Shown: positions 1 through 8,243 of the stretch, one piece after another
Layout: the number at the start of each line of letters is the position of its first letter
How positions within the stretch are numbered: the stretch's first letter is position 1
Assembly: GCA_021794525.1 (NCBI GenBank)
Contig: JAJYQP010000072.1
Coordinates: 1 to 45,439, forward strand
Length of the DNA stretch: 45,439 nucleotides
Direction: 5' to 3'
Source of the DNA: Pseudomonadota bacterium
GTDB lineage: Bacteria; Pseudomonadota; Alphaproteobacteria; Sphingomonadales; Sphingomonadaceae
The notes under the pieces: generated by a model
Seen by the model: only the letters and a program-made list of their open reading frames with translations
What the model was told of the DNA's origin: nothing
Database searches by the model: none
Program-made: the position numbers and the translations under genes

Positions 1-1680
1 GGCGATGGTCGAGAGCCGGTGCGCGATGGCGATGGTGGTGCGATGTTCCGACACGCGCCGCAGCGTGGCCAGGATGTCCTGCTCGGTCCGGCTGTCGAGC
101 GCGCTCGTTGCCTCGTCGAGCAGCAGGATCGGCGGGTTCTTCACCAGCGTGCGGGCGATGGCGACGCGCTGCTTTTCCCCGCCCGAGAGCTTCAGCCCGC
201 GTTCCCCTACCTCCGTCTCGAAGCCATCGGGCAGGCGCGCGATGAAAGGCGCGATTGCGGCATCTTCGGCCGCCCGGACGATGTCATCATGCGTCGCCCC
301 GCCGCGACCATAGGCGATGTTGTAGCCGATGGTGTCGTTGAACAGCACGCTGTCCTGCGGGACGATGCCGATCTGCGCGCGCAGGCTTTGCTGCGTCACC
401 CTCGCGATGTCCTGCCCGTCGATGAGGATGCGTCCGGCCTGCGGGTCGTAGAAGCGGAACAGCAGCCGCGCGATCGTGCTCTTGCCCGCGCCCGAGGGGC
501 CGACGATGGCGGTGCGCGAGCCGGCGGGAACCTCGAAGGTCAGGCCGTGGAGGATCGTGCGCTCCGGCTCGTAGCCGAAAACGACGTGGTCGAAGGTGAC
601 GCCGGGCTTGCGGACCACGATCGCCGGCGCGCCGGGCGCGTCCTTCACCTCTGCCTCGGTGTCCATCAGGCGGAACATCGCCGCCATGTCGATGAGCCCC
701 TGCCGGATGGTGCGATAGACCATGCCGAGCAGGTCGAGCGGGCGGAAAAGCTGGGTCAGATAGGTGTTCACGAAGACGAGGTCGCCCGTGGTCAGGCGCC
801 CCTTGCTCCAGCCCCACACGGTCCACGCCATGGCGAAGCCCATCAGCAGGTTCATGATCAGCGCCTGCGCGATGTTGAGCAGGCCGAGCGAGTTCTCGCT
901 CCGTACCGCCGCTTCGGCATAGGCGCGGGTGGCGCGGCCGTATCGCTCCAGCTCGCGGTCCTCGGCTCCGAAATATTTCACGGTCTCGTAGTTCAGCAGC
1001 GAATCGACCGCGCGCGCGAGCGCGGTCCCGTCGAGCTCGTTCATCTTCTCGCGCAGGGCCGCGCGCCAGTCGGTGATCCAGCGGGTGACGAGGATATAGG
1101 TCACCACCGCCAGCGCCGTCGCGCCGACCAGCTCGATCCCGAAATGGCTCCAGAAGATCACGGTGACAGCGGTCAGCTCGATGATCGTCGGCGCAATGTT
1201 GAAGAGCAGGAAATAGAGCATGGTGTCGATGCTCTTGGTCCCGCGCTCGATCGTCTTGGTGATCTCGCCCGTGCGCCGCGAGAGGTGGAACCGGAGGGAC
1301 AGGCGGTGGAGGCGGGCGAAGGTGTCCTCGGCCAGGGCGCGGGTCGCGTCCTGCCCCACGCGTTCGAAGGTGATGTTGCGCAGATTGTCGAACACCACCC
1401 CGGCGAGCCGGCCCGCGGCATAGGCGATGACCAGCGCCATCGCCGCCATCGCGGCGGCATTGGCGGGCGTGGTCATGGCGTCGATCGCGCGCTTGTAGAC
1501 ATAGGGGAGCGTCAGCGTCATCGCCTTGGCCAGCAGCACCAAGCTCATCGCGCCAATGATGCGGCGCTTCAGATCCAGGCGGCCCTCGGGCCAGAGATAG
1601 GGGACAAAGCGGCGCAGCGTGCCCCAGCCATCCAGAGGGGCCCGGTCATCGGCTGGTCGGGCGGAGGTGGGCGGCGCCAT
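1..1680 (-). CDS. ATM1-type ABC exporter, fused permease/ATPase (C-terminus off window)
   Basis: Half-transporter of the ABCB/ATM1-HMT1 exporter class, expected to work as an inner-membrane homodimer. The N-terminal ~320 residues are the six-helix exporter domain. The nucleotide-binding domain follows, with Walker A GPSGAGKST near residue 392, signature LSGGEKQR near 496, Walker B ILLLDEATSALD near 514 and H-loop AHRLST near 553. The 560 residues visible run off the left edge just after the H-loop, so only a short tail is missing. The ATG at 1680 has an AAGTGAGG ribosome site a few bases upstream. ATM1-type members in related bacteria export glutathione-linked thiols or metals; the substrate here is inferred from family resemblance only. 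It lies 42 nt downstream of the TonB-like gene on the same strand. Confidence 0.9.
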   Translation of the reverse strand, partial: MAPPTSARPADDRAPLDGWGTLRRFVPYLWPEGRLDLKRRIIGAMSLVLLAKAMTLTLPYVYKRAIDAMTTPANAAAMAAMALVIAYAAGRLAGVVFDNLRNITFERVGQDATRALAEDTFARLHRLSLRFHLSRRTGEITKTIERGTKSIDTMLYFLLFNIAPTIIELTAVTVIFWSHFGIELVGATALAVVTYILVTRWITDWRAALREKMNELDGTALARAVDSLLNYETVKYFGAEDRELERYGRATRAYAEAAVRSENSLGLLNIAQALIMNLLMGFAMAWTVWGWSKGRLTTGDLVFVNTYLTQLFRPLDLLGMVYRTIRQGLIDMAAMFRLMDTEAEVKDAPGAPAIVVRKPGVTFDHVVFGYEPERTILHGLTFEVPAGSRTAIVGPSGAGKSTIARLLFRFYDPQAGRILIDGQDIARVTQQSLRAQIGIVPQDSVLFNDTIGYNIAYGRGGATHDDIVRAAEDAAIAPFIARLPDGFETEVGERGLKLSGGEKQRVAIARTLVKNPPILLLDEATSALDSRTEQDILATLRRVSEHRTTIAIAHRLSTIA

Positions 1681-1722
1681 CGCGCCTCACTTGGGCGCTG
1701 GCGGGGCATTTGCCAAGCGCGC

Positions 1723-2454
1723 CTACCGCTGGAACCACTCCTGCCGCCAGCCATAGATGGCCGAAACCGGGTCGCCGTTGCTGTCGGTGGCCGGGCGGAA
1801 GCGGAAGCGCTGTTCGGCCAGACGGCAGACGATGGCATCCGCCTCACGGTCGGGGCTGGGACGCACGACCCGGCAATTGGTGGCGCGGCCCTCGGGCGTG
1901 ACGGTCATGTAAACCGTGACCGAGGTGCCGAAGCGCGCCTGGCGCCCGCCCGGTGGGACGGGAAAATCAGCCGCCGAATTGATGTCGCCCGCGATCTTGA
2001 CCGGCTTGGTGACGGCGACACCGCCCTGCCCGCCTCCGCCGCGCCCGCTCCCGGTGCCCTCACCGCTGCCCGATGCGCCGGTGCCGTCACCGCTGTCCTT
2101 TGCGCCCGAGGTCCTGGCATTGCCGGTGGAGGAGGCGCGCGGCACGGGCGTGGGCTTGACCGGAACCTTCGCCGGTGGCGCGGTGACGGGCTTGGGGACG
2201 GCCTGCTTGCCCTGCTCGCCCGCCGCGCCCTCGTCAGGCGCTGGCTCGGCTGCGGGCGGGGGCGGCGGCGGCGCGGTTACGGTCACCGTGAAGGTGGACA
2301 GCACGCTCTCCTCTACCGCAGCCACAGCATCGGGGGCAAAAGCGCGCACGAGGCCATAAAGCGCCGCCACGTGGCCCAGCACAATCAGCGCGATCACCCA
2401 CCAGCGCGGGCGGCGGCTCTGGTCGGTAAAGCGGGTTGCGGGTGCGCTGTCCAT
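1723..2454 (-). CDS. TonB-like energy transducer protein
   Basis: 243 residues with TonB architecture. A short basic cytoplasmic start is followed by one membrane helix (about residues 18-42, WWVIALIVLGHVAAL). Next comes a long Pro/Ala then Gly/Ser-rich periplasmic linker (about 60-145) with a PPPPPP run. The C-terminal TonB-like domain (about 165-243) contains VTVYMTVTPEGRATNCRV and ends WRQEWFQR. TonB proteins couple the proton gradient, through ExbB/ExbD, to outer-membrane receptors; no exbBD or receptor gene is nearby. The linker is unusually Gly-rich. It sits between the dioxygenase gene and the ABC exporter, co-directional with both, with 36 and 42 nt gaps. It may instead serve a dedicated partner rather than act as the housekeeping TonB. 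Confidence 0.8.
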   Translation of the reverse strand: MDSAPATRFTDQSRRPRWWVIALIVLGHVAALYGLVRAFAPDAVAAVEESVLSTFTVTVTAPPPPPPAAEPAPDEGAAGEQGKQAVPKPVTAPPAKVPVKPTPVPRASSTGNARTSGAKDSGDGTGASGSGEGTGSGRGGGGQGGVAVTKPVKIAGDINSAADFPVPPGGRQARFGTSVTVYMTVTPEGRATNCRVVRPSPDREADAIVCRLAEQRFRFRPATDSNGDPVSAIYGWRQEWFQR

Positions 2455-2490
2455 CGTCGCAGAACGCCCCCTTCGCCGCGCCGTTCCGCC

Positions 2491-3420
2491 TCAGGCGAGC
2501 TTGATCTCGCGCAGGCGCTGCTGAAGGAACTCGTGGCTGCTGATCGGTTCGGGATGATCATCGGGCCGCGCGGGATCGATGCAGTTCGGCAAGGTCTCGA
2601 TCACGAAATCGGGCCGGAAATGCAGGAAGAACGGCATCGAGTAACGCGCGCGGTAGGCCGCCTCGCCGGTGGGGTTCATCACCCGGTGCTGGGTGGAGGG
2701 GAGCTTGTGATTGGTGAGGCGGTCCAGCATGTCGCCGATGTTCACCACGAGCGCGCCCGTCGGCACGTCGATCGCCTGCCATTCGCCGGCGCGGTTCAGC
2801 AGCTCGAGCCCGGCTTCCTCGGCGCCGAGGAGCAGGGTGATGGTGTTGATGTCGCCATGAGCGGCGGCGCGGATCGCACCCTCGGCATCCTTGCTGGTGA
2901 GGGGCGGGTAGTGAAGCAGGCGCATCACCGAATTGCCATCCTCGACCGTGGCCGCGAACCAGTCGCGCGGAAGGCCGAGGTGAATTGCGATGGCTTCGAG
3001 AACCCTGCCACCGGCCTTCTCGAAGGCGGCATAGAGATCGCAGAAGGTTTCCCGAAAGCCCTCGACCTCGCCCGGCCAGACATTGGGCGCCATGAATTCG
3101 GCGAGCGGATGGCCGACCGGCAATTCCCGCCCGACGTGCCAGAATTCCTTGAGGTCGTGGACCTTGGCGTCCTTCGCGGTCTCGACCCCAAACGGCGTAT
3201 AGCCGCGCGCGCCGCCGCTGCCTTCGATCTTGTAGGCCTGCTTCACCTCGGTCGGCAGGGCAAAGAACGCCTTCGACAGCGCCTCCGCCCGGTCGATCAG
3301 ATCCTGCGGGATGCCGTGGTCGCGAATGACCGCGAAGCCATATTCCTCGAAGCTCCTGCCAAGCTCTTCGGCAACGTCCTGGAGCGGGCGGGCGATGGAA
3401 ACGGATGCGATGGTGGTCAT
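2491..3420 (-). CDS. isopenicillin N synthase-family Fe(II)/2-oxoglutarate dioxygenase
   Basis: 309 residues spanning the two-part family fold: an N-terminal DIOX_N-type segment (with GFAVIRDHGIP near 28-38) and the double-stranded beta-helix core. The iron triad is visible as H188-x-D190 (AAHGDINT) and H245 (TQHRVMNP). The 2-oxoglutarate-binding pair is R259-x-S261 (RYSMPFF). All catalytic residues are present, so it should be active, but the substrate cannot be read from the sequence; bacterial members of this group are mostly unassigned. Its start lies 10 nt after the stop of the nucleoside transporter gene on the same strand, which suggests co-transcription and perhaps oxidation of a nucleoside or base. 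That last link is inference. Confidence 0.88.
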   Translation of the reverse strand: MTTIASVSIARPLQDVAEELGRSFEEYGFAVIRDHGIPQDLIDRAEALSKAFFALPTEVKQAYKIEGSGGARGYTPFGVETAKDAKVHDLKEFWHVGRELPVGHPLAEFMAPNVWPGEVEGFRETFCDLYAAFEKAGGRVLEAIAIHLGLPRDWFAATVEDGNSVMRLLHYPPLTSKDAEGAIRAAAHGDINTITLLLGAEEAGLELLNRAGEWQAIDVPTGALVVNIGDMLDRLTNHKLPSTQHRVMNPTGEAAYRARYSMPFFLHFRPDFVIETLPNCIDPARPDDHPEPISSHEFLQQRLREIKLA

Positions 3421-3430
3421 ATCGGTCGAC

Positions 3431-4738
3431 TCAATAGGGTAGGAACAGCCCGGCCAGCGCCGCGCTCATGAGATTGGCAAGGCTGCCGGCGGCAAGCGCA
3501 CGCAAGCCGAGCTTCGCGATGACCGGGCGCTGGTTCGGCGCGAGCCCGCCCGTTACCGCCATCTGGATAGCGATGGAACTGAAATTGGCAAAGCCGCACA
3601 GCGCGAAGGTCACGATAGCGCGGCTGCGGTCGGACAGCACGTCGGCGCCGATCTGGCCGAGTTCGATGAAGGCGACGAATTCGTTGAGCACCATCTTGGT
3701 GCCGAACAGTCCGCCTGCCGTGATCGCCTGGTCCCACGGCACGCCGAGCAGGAACATGATCGGCGCGAACACCCAACCGAGCAGCATCTGGAACGACAGC
3801 TCGGGATAGCCGAACCAGCCGCCCACCGCGCCCAGCAGCCCGTTGGCGAGCGCCACCAGCGCGACGAAGGCGAGCACCATCGCTCCGACCGCCACCGCCA
3901 GCTTGACGCCGGTCTGCGCGCCCTGCGCCGCGGCCTCGATGATATTGGCGGGCTTGTGGCCCTCTTCGAAGGTTTCGGCGACCTCGTGCGGCACGCCCGC
4001 CTCGACGATCGCTGCCGGCCCCTCGGCGCTGATGCGCGTTTCGGGCAGATCGATCCGGCCCTCGGGATCGGCCGGCGCCCCGTCTTCGTCGGGCATGATG
4101 ATCTTGGCCATCAGGATGCCGCCCGGCGCCGACATGAAGGCCGCAGCGAGCAGGAAGGGTAGGTAGCGCTCGCCCAGCAGGCCTGCATAGGCGGCAAGGA
4201 TCGTACCGGCGACGCCCGCCATGCCAACCGCCATCAGGGTGAACAGCCGGCTCGGCGTCAGCGCGGCGAGATAGGGTCGCACCACCAGCGGGCTTTCCGA
4301 TTGTCCGACGAAGATGTTCGCGGCCGCACCCAGGGATTCGACGCGGCTGATGCCCGTCACCCAGCCGATCGCGCCGCCGACCCAGCGCACCACCCGCTGC
4401 ATGATGCCGAGGTAATAGAGGATCGAAACCAGCGAGGCGAAGAACACGATCACCGGCAGCGCACCCAGGGCAAAGGTGTTGGCGAGCGGGTTGTCGGTGC
4501 CGAACAGGAATTCTGTTCCCTTGCCGGCATAGGACAGCAGCGCCGCGACGCCGTCGGCCATGCCCTTGATCACGATCCGCCCGCCGGTAGTCCCGAGCAC
4601 CAGAAACGCCATCAGCGCCTGCAAAGCGAAGGCCGCGCCGACCACGCGCAACCTGATCCGCTGCTTGGCTGTCGACAGGACCAAGGCGATTGCCAGGATC
4701 GCAAGAATCCCGAGCAGGTTGGCGATGATGGGCGGCAT
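3431..4738 (-). CDS. nupC: concentrative nucleoside transporter (CNT/NupC family)
   Basis: 435-residue polytopic membrane protein of the CNT family, which imports nucleosides with a cation gradient. It has the family's N-terminal helices ([18 protein letters not shown]), a gate region and the conserved [12 protein letters not shown] motif in the C-terminal half. It ends in a hydrophobic segment, FLPY. I chose the ATG at 4738 because GAAAGGCCC sits just upstream and the protein then begins directly with the first membrane helix. An in-frame extension to 4900 adds non-hydrophobic, low-quality sequence. It is divergent from the gene at 4863 and probably heads the operon with the dioxygenase downstream. 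The precise nucleoside range is not visible. Confidence 0.88.
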   Translation of the reverse strand: MPPIIANLLGILAILAIALVLSTAKQRIRLRVVGAAFALQALMAFLVLGTTGGRIVIKGMADGVAALLSYAGKGTEFLFGTDNPLANTFALGALPVIVFFASLVSILYYLGIMQRVVRWVGGAIGWVTGISRVESLGAAANIFVGQSESPLVVRPYLAALTPSRLFTLMAVGMAGVAGTILAAYAGLLGERYLPFLLAAAFMSAPGGILMAKIIMPDEDGAPADPEGRIDLPETRISAEGPAAIVEAGVPHEVAETFEEGHKPANIIEAAAQGAQTGVKLAVAVGAMVLAFVALVALANGLLGAVGGWFGYPELSFQMLLGWVFAPIMFLLGVPWDQAITAGGLFGTKMVLNEFVAFIELGQIGADVLSDRSRAIVTFALCGFANFSSIAIQMAVTGGLAPNQRPVIAKLGLRALAAGSLANLMSAALAGLFLPY

Positions 4739-4862
4739 GAAGGGCCTTTCGCGCGCGAGAACGGCCGCGGGGGAATAGCGGCGCTGCTCTCTTGCCGTTT
4801 GCGCGCCGCGCGTCAATTTGGCGCTCCCAATCGTCCACGCCGAGCGAACGGACCCGCACGCC
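4739..4862. promoter_or_regulatory. divergent promoter region, nucleoside transporter / VUT transporter
   Basis: The 124-nt gap between two divergent transporter genes must hold promoters for both. On the minus strand a TTGACG box (plus 4811-4816) could be a -35 element, but the matching -10 is weak. No clear operator or riboswitch fold was recognised. Confidence 0.3.
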
Positions 4863-5564
4863 ATGACTGCCACGCAAACTCCCACCCCGCCGACCGTCAC
4901 CGTGCCCCGGGCGCTGTTCGTCTATCTGATGCTCTACGGCGGGATGACGGTGCTTGCTGGCGTGCTGGCTTTCAAGCAGGTGCAGCTGGTGCCGACCGAC
5001 CTTTCGGTCGAATCGGGCATTTTCGCCTTCCTGATGCTGGTGGTGATCTCAAGCACCATCGCCCAGCGTTACGGGCAGGCGCTGGCGCAGCGGATCGTGC
5101 TGTGGGGCTTCGTGCCGCTGCTCATCTCTGCGGTCTTGCTCCAGCTTGTGCTGACGCTTCCGGCCTCCACCGAAATGCGTGAGTTCCGTCCCGAGGATCT
5201 GGCCGCCTTCGGCCGGGTCCACGCCTCGACATGGCGGGTGTGGCTGGCAGGGCCCTTCGCTTATCTGGTGTCGCTGACGCTCAATGTCTGGGTGTTCTCC
5301 CGCCTGCGGGGTTCGGGCGAGGGCAATACCGCCGGGTTGATGATCCGCGGTGCGATCGCCAGCGCACTCAGCCAGGCGATCGATTCGGTGATCTTCATCA
5401 CCCTCGCCTTCTATGGCGAGTTCGACATCCACGACCTGCTTATCGGCCAGATCATCTCCAAGGTGGTGCTGAGCGTGGTGCTGGTGCCCGTGCTCATTAC
5501 AGGGGGGGTTGCGCTGGCGCGCTGGCTCGATGGCAAAACATCCGGTGCCCCGACGATTTATTGA
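4863..5564 (+). CDS. VUT-family (YhhQ-like) queuosine precursor transporter
   Basis: 233-residue membrane protein with about six helices. It shows the hallmarks of the VUT/ECF-like family: an N-terminal hydrophobic pair of helices, the central [11 protein letters not shown] segment, then [20 protein letters not shown], close to the family's conserved S-Q-x-x-D-S motif. Characterised members (YhhQ/QPTR) import queuine or preQ1-type bases for tRNA wobble modification. A queG gene lies 27 kb away in this window, which fits. The ATG at 4863 is chosen over an upstream in-frame codon because the extra 15 residues are not hydrophobic and overlap the divergent promoter region. Specificity among queuine, preQ0 and preQ1 is unknown. 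Confidence 0.78.
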   Translation: MTATQTPTPPTVTVPRALFVYLMLYGGMTVLAGVLAFKQVQLVPTDLSVESGIFAFLMLVVISSTIAQRYGQALAQRIVLWGFVPLLISAVLLQLVLTLPASTEMREFRPEDLAAFGRVHASTWRVWLAGPFAYLVSLTLNVWVFSRLRGSGEGNTAGLMIRGAIASALSQAIDSVIFITLAFYGEFDIHDLLIGQIISKVVLSVVLVPVLITGGVALARWLDGKTSGAPTIY

Positions 5565-5748
5565 CGGGCAGGCCGGACGGCTTTCGGAAAATACCGAGAC
5601 GCGATTGCGTACTTTGTTAACTTGACAGTAACGGTTGTAACGCCAAAGAGCGGTTCGAGAGGGGAGCTCCGGCTATACCGAACGGAAATGCTCCGGTTTT
5701 GCCGAACTCCCCCTCAACCCCGATCAATCAATGTCGACCGGAAAACGC
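5565..5748. other. 184-nt intergenic stretch before tRNA-Lys
   Basis: No convincing ORF. It contains GTTAACTTGACAGTAACGG (about 5616-5634), which combines a TTGACA -35-like box with a TTAA-N7-GTAA arrangement resembling a degenerate CtrA box. Further on, a short CGGA/TCCG hairpin is followed by GTTTT (about 5684-5701). A plus-strand transcript would have no protein gene to serve, because the next feature is a tRNA on the opposite strand. Confidence 0.3.
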
Positions 5749-5824
5749 TGGTGAGCCCTGCTGGGTTCGAACCAGCGACCTACTGATTAAAAGTCAGTTG
5801 CTCTACCGACTGAGCTAAGGGCCC
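5749..5824 (-). tRNA. tRNA-Lys (anticodon UUU)
   Basis: Full cloverleaf on the minus strand. The acceptor stem is GGGCCCT paired with AGGGCTC (one G-U pair), with discriminator A and an encoded CCA at 5751-5749. The D-arm is AGCTCAGTCGGTAGAGC, the anticodon loop is CTTTTAA giving UUU, and the T-arm contains GGTTCGAACC. Total length is 76 nt including CCA. Confidence 0.97.
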
Positions 5825-5836
5825 GACCAACGCGGC

Positions 5837-6343
5837 TCACCTAGGCAGGGGGCGGGGGCGGGTCAAGCGGGCGTGCAGGTGGAGCAACCTCAGGCCGCTG
5901 ACCGGATCGCGCCAGTCGCGGGCGATCCTCGTCGCCGGGGTCAGCACGAAGGCGCGGCGGCGGAACTCGCGGTGGGGAATGACGAGGCCGGGCGCGGCCC
6001 ATGCCCCGCCGCTCCACAGCACGATGTCGAGGTCGAGCGGGCGGGACCGCCAGCGCTGGCCCCGATGCCTGCGCCCGAACGCGCGCTCGATCCGGTGCAG
6101 GACGGACAGAGCATCGGGCGGCGGCAGGGCGGTCAGGACAATGGCCGCGGCGTTGGCATAGCGACGCAGCGAAGGTCCGATCGGGGCGCTGTCTACGATT
6201 GGCGAGGCCACCTCGATCGACAGCCCCTCCGCTTCCAGCGCGGCGAGCGCCGCCTCCACCACCCGGCGCGGACCGCCGATTCCCGGCACGCGCACATTGG
6301 AGCCGAGCGCGATCAGGTAGCGGTCGGTCAGACGTCCTCGCAA
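5837..6343 (-). CDS. folK: 6-hydroxymethyl-7,8-dihydropterin pyrophosphokinase (HPPK)
   Basis: 168 residues; transfers pyrophosphate from ATP to 6-hydroxymethyl-dihydropterin in folate synthesis. The N-terminal YLIALGSNV strand and the family signature RPLDLDIVLW (about residues 100-109) are present, followed by the basic IPHREFRRRAFVL segment typical of HPPK. The only reasonable start is a TTG at 6343, which overlaps the 3' end of aguB by 16 nt, so translational coupling is likely. Shorter starts would remove the LGSN strand. Other folate genes are not in the window. Confidence 0.9.
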   Translation of the reverse strand: MRGRLTDRYLIALGSNVRVPGIGGPRRVVEAALAALEAEGLSIEVASPIVDSAPIGPSLRRYANAAAIVLTALPPPDALSVLHRIERAFGRRHRGQRWRSRPLDLDIVLWSGGAWAAPGLVIPHREFRRRAFVLTPATRIARDWRDPVSGLRLLHLHARLTRPRPLPR

Positions 6344-7206
6344 AGCCGCCCGTAGAGCTGCGGGCGACGGTCACGGAAGAAGCCCATGCCGGCCCGATGC
6401 CTTGCGGCGCGGTCTAGATCGAGCGTTGCGAGTAGCACGCCGGCCTCGTCGCCGCCGTATTCCGCGGTCAGGTCGCCCCACTCGTCGGAAATGAAGCTGT
6501 GGCCGTAGAAGCGCTGGGCGCGATCCTCCGGCCCCTCGTGCCCGATGCGGTTGGCGGCGGCGACGGGCATGCAGTTCGACACCGCATGGCCGATCATCGC
6601 CCGTCGCCACATCCGACTGGTGTCGAGATCGGCGTCATAGGGTTCGGAGCCGATGGCGGTCGGGTAGAGAAGCACTTCGGCGCCCATCAGCGCCATCGCC
6701 CGCGCGCATTCGGGGTACCACTGGTCCCAGCAGATGCCGACGCCGATCCGCGCCGCCCCGCCCGAACATGGCACGTCCCACACCTTGAAGCCGTCATTGC
6801 CGGGCCGGAAATAGTATTTTTCCTCGTATCCCGGCCCGTCCGGAATATGGCTCTTGCGATAGGTGTCCATGATGGCGCCATCCGGCCCGATCATCGCGAG
6901 CGTGTTGTAATAGTGATGCCCGTCGCGCTCGAAGAAGCTGGTCGGGATCGCCACGCCATGCGCCTTGGCAAGCTTCTGCATGGCGATGACGCTCGGGTGC
7001 TCGGCGGTAGGGCGGGCGAGCGCGAACAGCGCCTCGTCCTCTTCGCGGCAGAAATACTCTCCGCTGAACAGCTCGGGCGGCAGGATCACCTGCGCGCCCC
7101 GGCGCGCCGCCTCCTCGACCAGCGCAGCGACCGCCGCGATGTTGTCGGCCTCCTCGCTGCGGGCGAGGGCGAGCTGGAGCACGGCGATGGTAAGCTGGCG
7201 GGTCAT
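6328..7206 (-). CDS. aguB: N-carbamoylputrescine amidase
   Basis: 292-residue nitrilase-superfamily enzyme that hydrolyses N-carbamoylputrescine to putrescine, CO2 and ammonia, the last step of the agmatine route. The catalytic triad is visible as E45 (PPELFSGEYF), K118 (YRKSHIPDG) and C159 (GICWDQWYPE). The long GPGYEEKYYFRPGNDGF block is typical of the AguB subgroup rather than general nitrilases. Length is normal. The partner agmatine deiminase gene, aguA, lies about 10 kb away on the other strand. The gene overlaps folK downstream. Confidence 0.93.
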   Translation of the reverse strand: MTRQLTIAVLQLALARSEEADNIAAVAALVEEAARRGAQVILPPELFSGEYFCREEDEALFALARPTAEHPSVIAMQKLAKAHGVAIPTSFFERDGHHYYNTLAMIGPDGAIMDTYRKSHIPDGPGYEEKYYFRPGNDGFKVWDVPCSGGAARIGVGICWDQWYPECARAMALMGAEVLLYPTAIGSEPYDADLDTSRMWRRAMIGHAVSNCMPVAAANRIGHEGPEDRAQRFYGHSFISDEWGDLTAEYGGDEAGVLLATLDLDRAARHRAGMGFFRDRRPQLYGRLCEDV

Positions 7207-7216
7207 GCCATCCGCG

Positions 7217-7300
7217 TTATTTCTCCCGCAGCGCGAAGTCCACCTGCACCGCGACGCGGCCGGTCGTCTGCCCGGCCATGATGCCCGCGCGCAAGCCCGG
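7217..7300 (-). pseudogene. possible C-terminal remnant, SIMPL/DUF541-like
   Basis: Between the methyltransferase stop and aguB, the minus strand reads, in one frame ending with TAA at 7219-7217, a short tail AGQTTGRVAVQVDFALREK. The alternating beta-strand pattern resembles the last strand of periplasmic SIMPL-domain (DUF541) proteins. No upstream part of such a gene exists here. This is a weak resemblance over about 20 residues and could be chance. Confidence 0.25.
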
Positions 7301-8141
7301 TCAGTCGCGCTTTCGGAACAGCAGGGTCATGCGGTCGCTCTCACCCAGATTTTCGAGCTCGGCCCTCTTGCTCCGCCAAGAGGGCTTCATTTCCCACACA
7401 CCCTCTGCATGGTTCGCCGGATCCTTGGGATTGGCGTTGTAATCGGCGCTTCCGACCAGCTCGAAGCCGTGGACCTCCATGAATTTCACGACGTCCGCCT
7501 CGCGCAAATAGCCCTTGCTGCCGTTCGCGTAGCTGTAGGGCGCGTCCGCCTTCGCGCGATGCTGCTCGATTCCGATCATGCCGCCGGGCTTGAGCAGCTC
7601 GCGCATGACCTTGATCTCGCTGTCGGCAATGTTCCAGTGCATGAGGTTGTGCATCATCCGCATCACCAGGATGCGGTCGAAGGTGCCCTTTTCGGTAACC
7701 GGGACGCTCTCGAGAGTCATGGCTGAGAACCGTTCAGCCGGAATGCCCGACCAGCTCGCGATGTCGGTCGGATATTTTGCCGCCTCCGCGCGAATCCCCC
7801 CCCTGCGTCTTTTCGTCGAACGGACCGGACAAGGGATTGGAATAAAGCCCGACCAGCTGCCCCTGCCGGCCGAGATAGAGCCCCAGCAGGCGCGAATACC
7901 ACTCGCCGCCCGGCGCGTATTCGCCGACCTTCATTCCCGGGTCCACGCCGAAGAACGCCAGCGTCTCGGCAGGCTTGCGCCACTGGTCGCGCGCGCGGTC
8001 GACGTCGCGCCGGGCGTCGCCCACCGCGGCGGCGAGAGCCGGGTTGACGGTGACCGACGTCTGTTTCGTCTCGGCCAACAACGGCGGAGCGGCGACCGTG
8101 GCGAGCAATACTGGCAGGACGAACAGGGCGGAACGGCGCAT
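7301..8141 (-). pseudogene. signal-peptide-bearing class I SAM methyltransferase, frameshifted
   Basis: Two minus-strand reading frames join into one ordinary ~280-residue protein. The first part starts at ATG 8141 (AGGAGA ribosome site) with signal peptide MRRSALFVLPVLLATVAAPP. It carries the methyltransferase start GMKVGEYAPGGEWYSRLLG and runs to FDEKTQGG. The second part continues IRAEAAKYPTDIASWSGIP and then MTLES...FDRILVMRMMHN and DRMTLLFRKRD to 7301. The break coincides with eight consecutive Cs (plus 7796-7803). Removing one base restores the frame exactly. The methyltransferase domain normally binds S-adenosylmethionine; why family members carry an export signal is unclear. It may be a sequencing error in the homopolymer, a real null allele, or a slippage switch. 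The upstream half alone would lack most of the fold. Confidence 0.85.
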
Positions 8142-8243
8142 TGGTGTCTCTCCTGACGCGAAAGCCGACCTTAGGGATGCAGTCCGCGATGACAAGGCGA
8201 GCCGGGCTTCCTATCTCGGCGCCAACAGAGGAGATTCCTTCAG

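Noticed and set aside
19-3471. A very long plus-strand open frame opposite the ABC, TonB and dioxygenase genes
   Set aside because: It is the mirror of three well-supported minus-strand genes. It has no domain pattern, and such open antisense frames are expected from GC-rich codon use.
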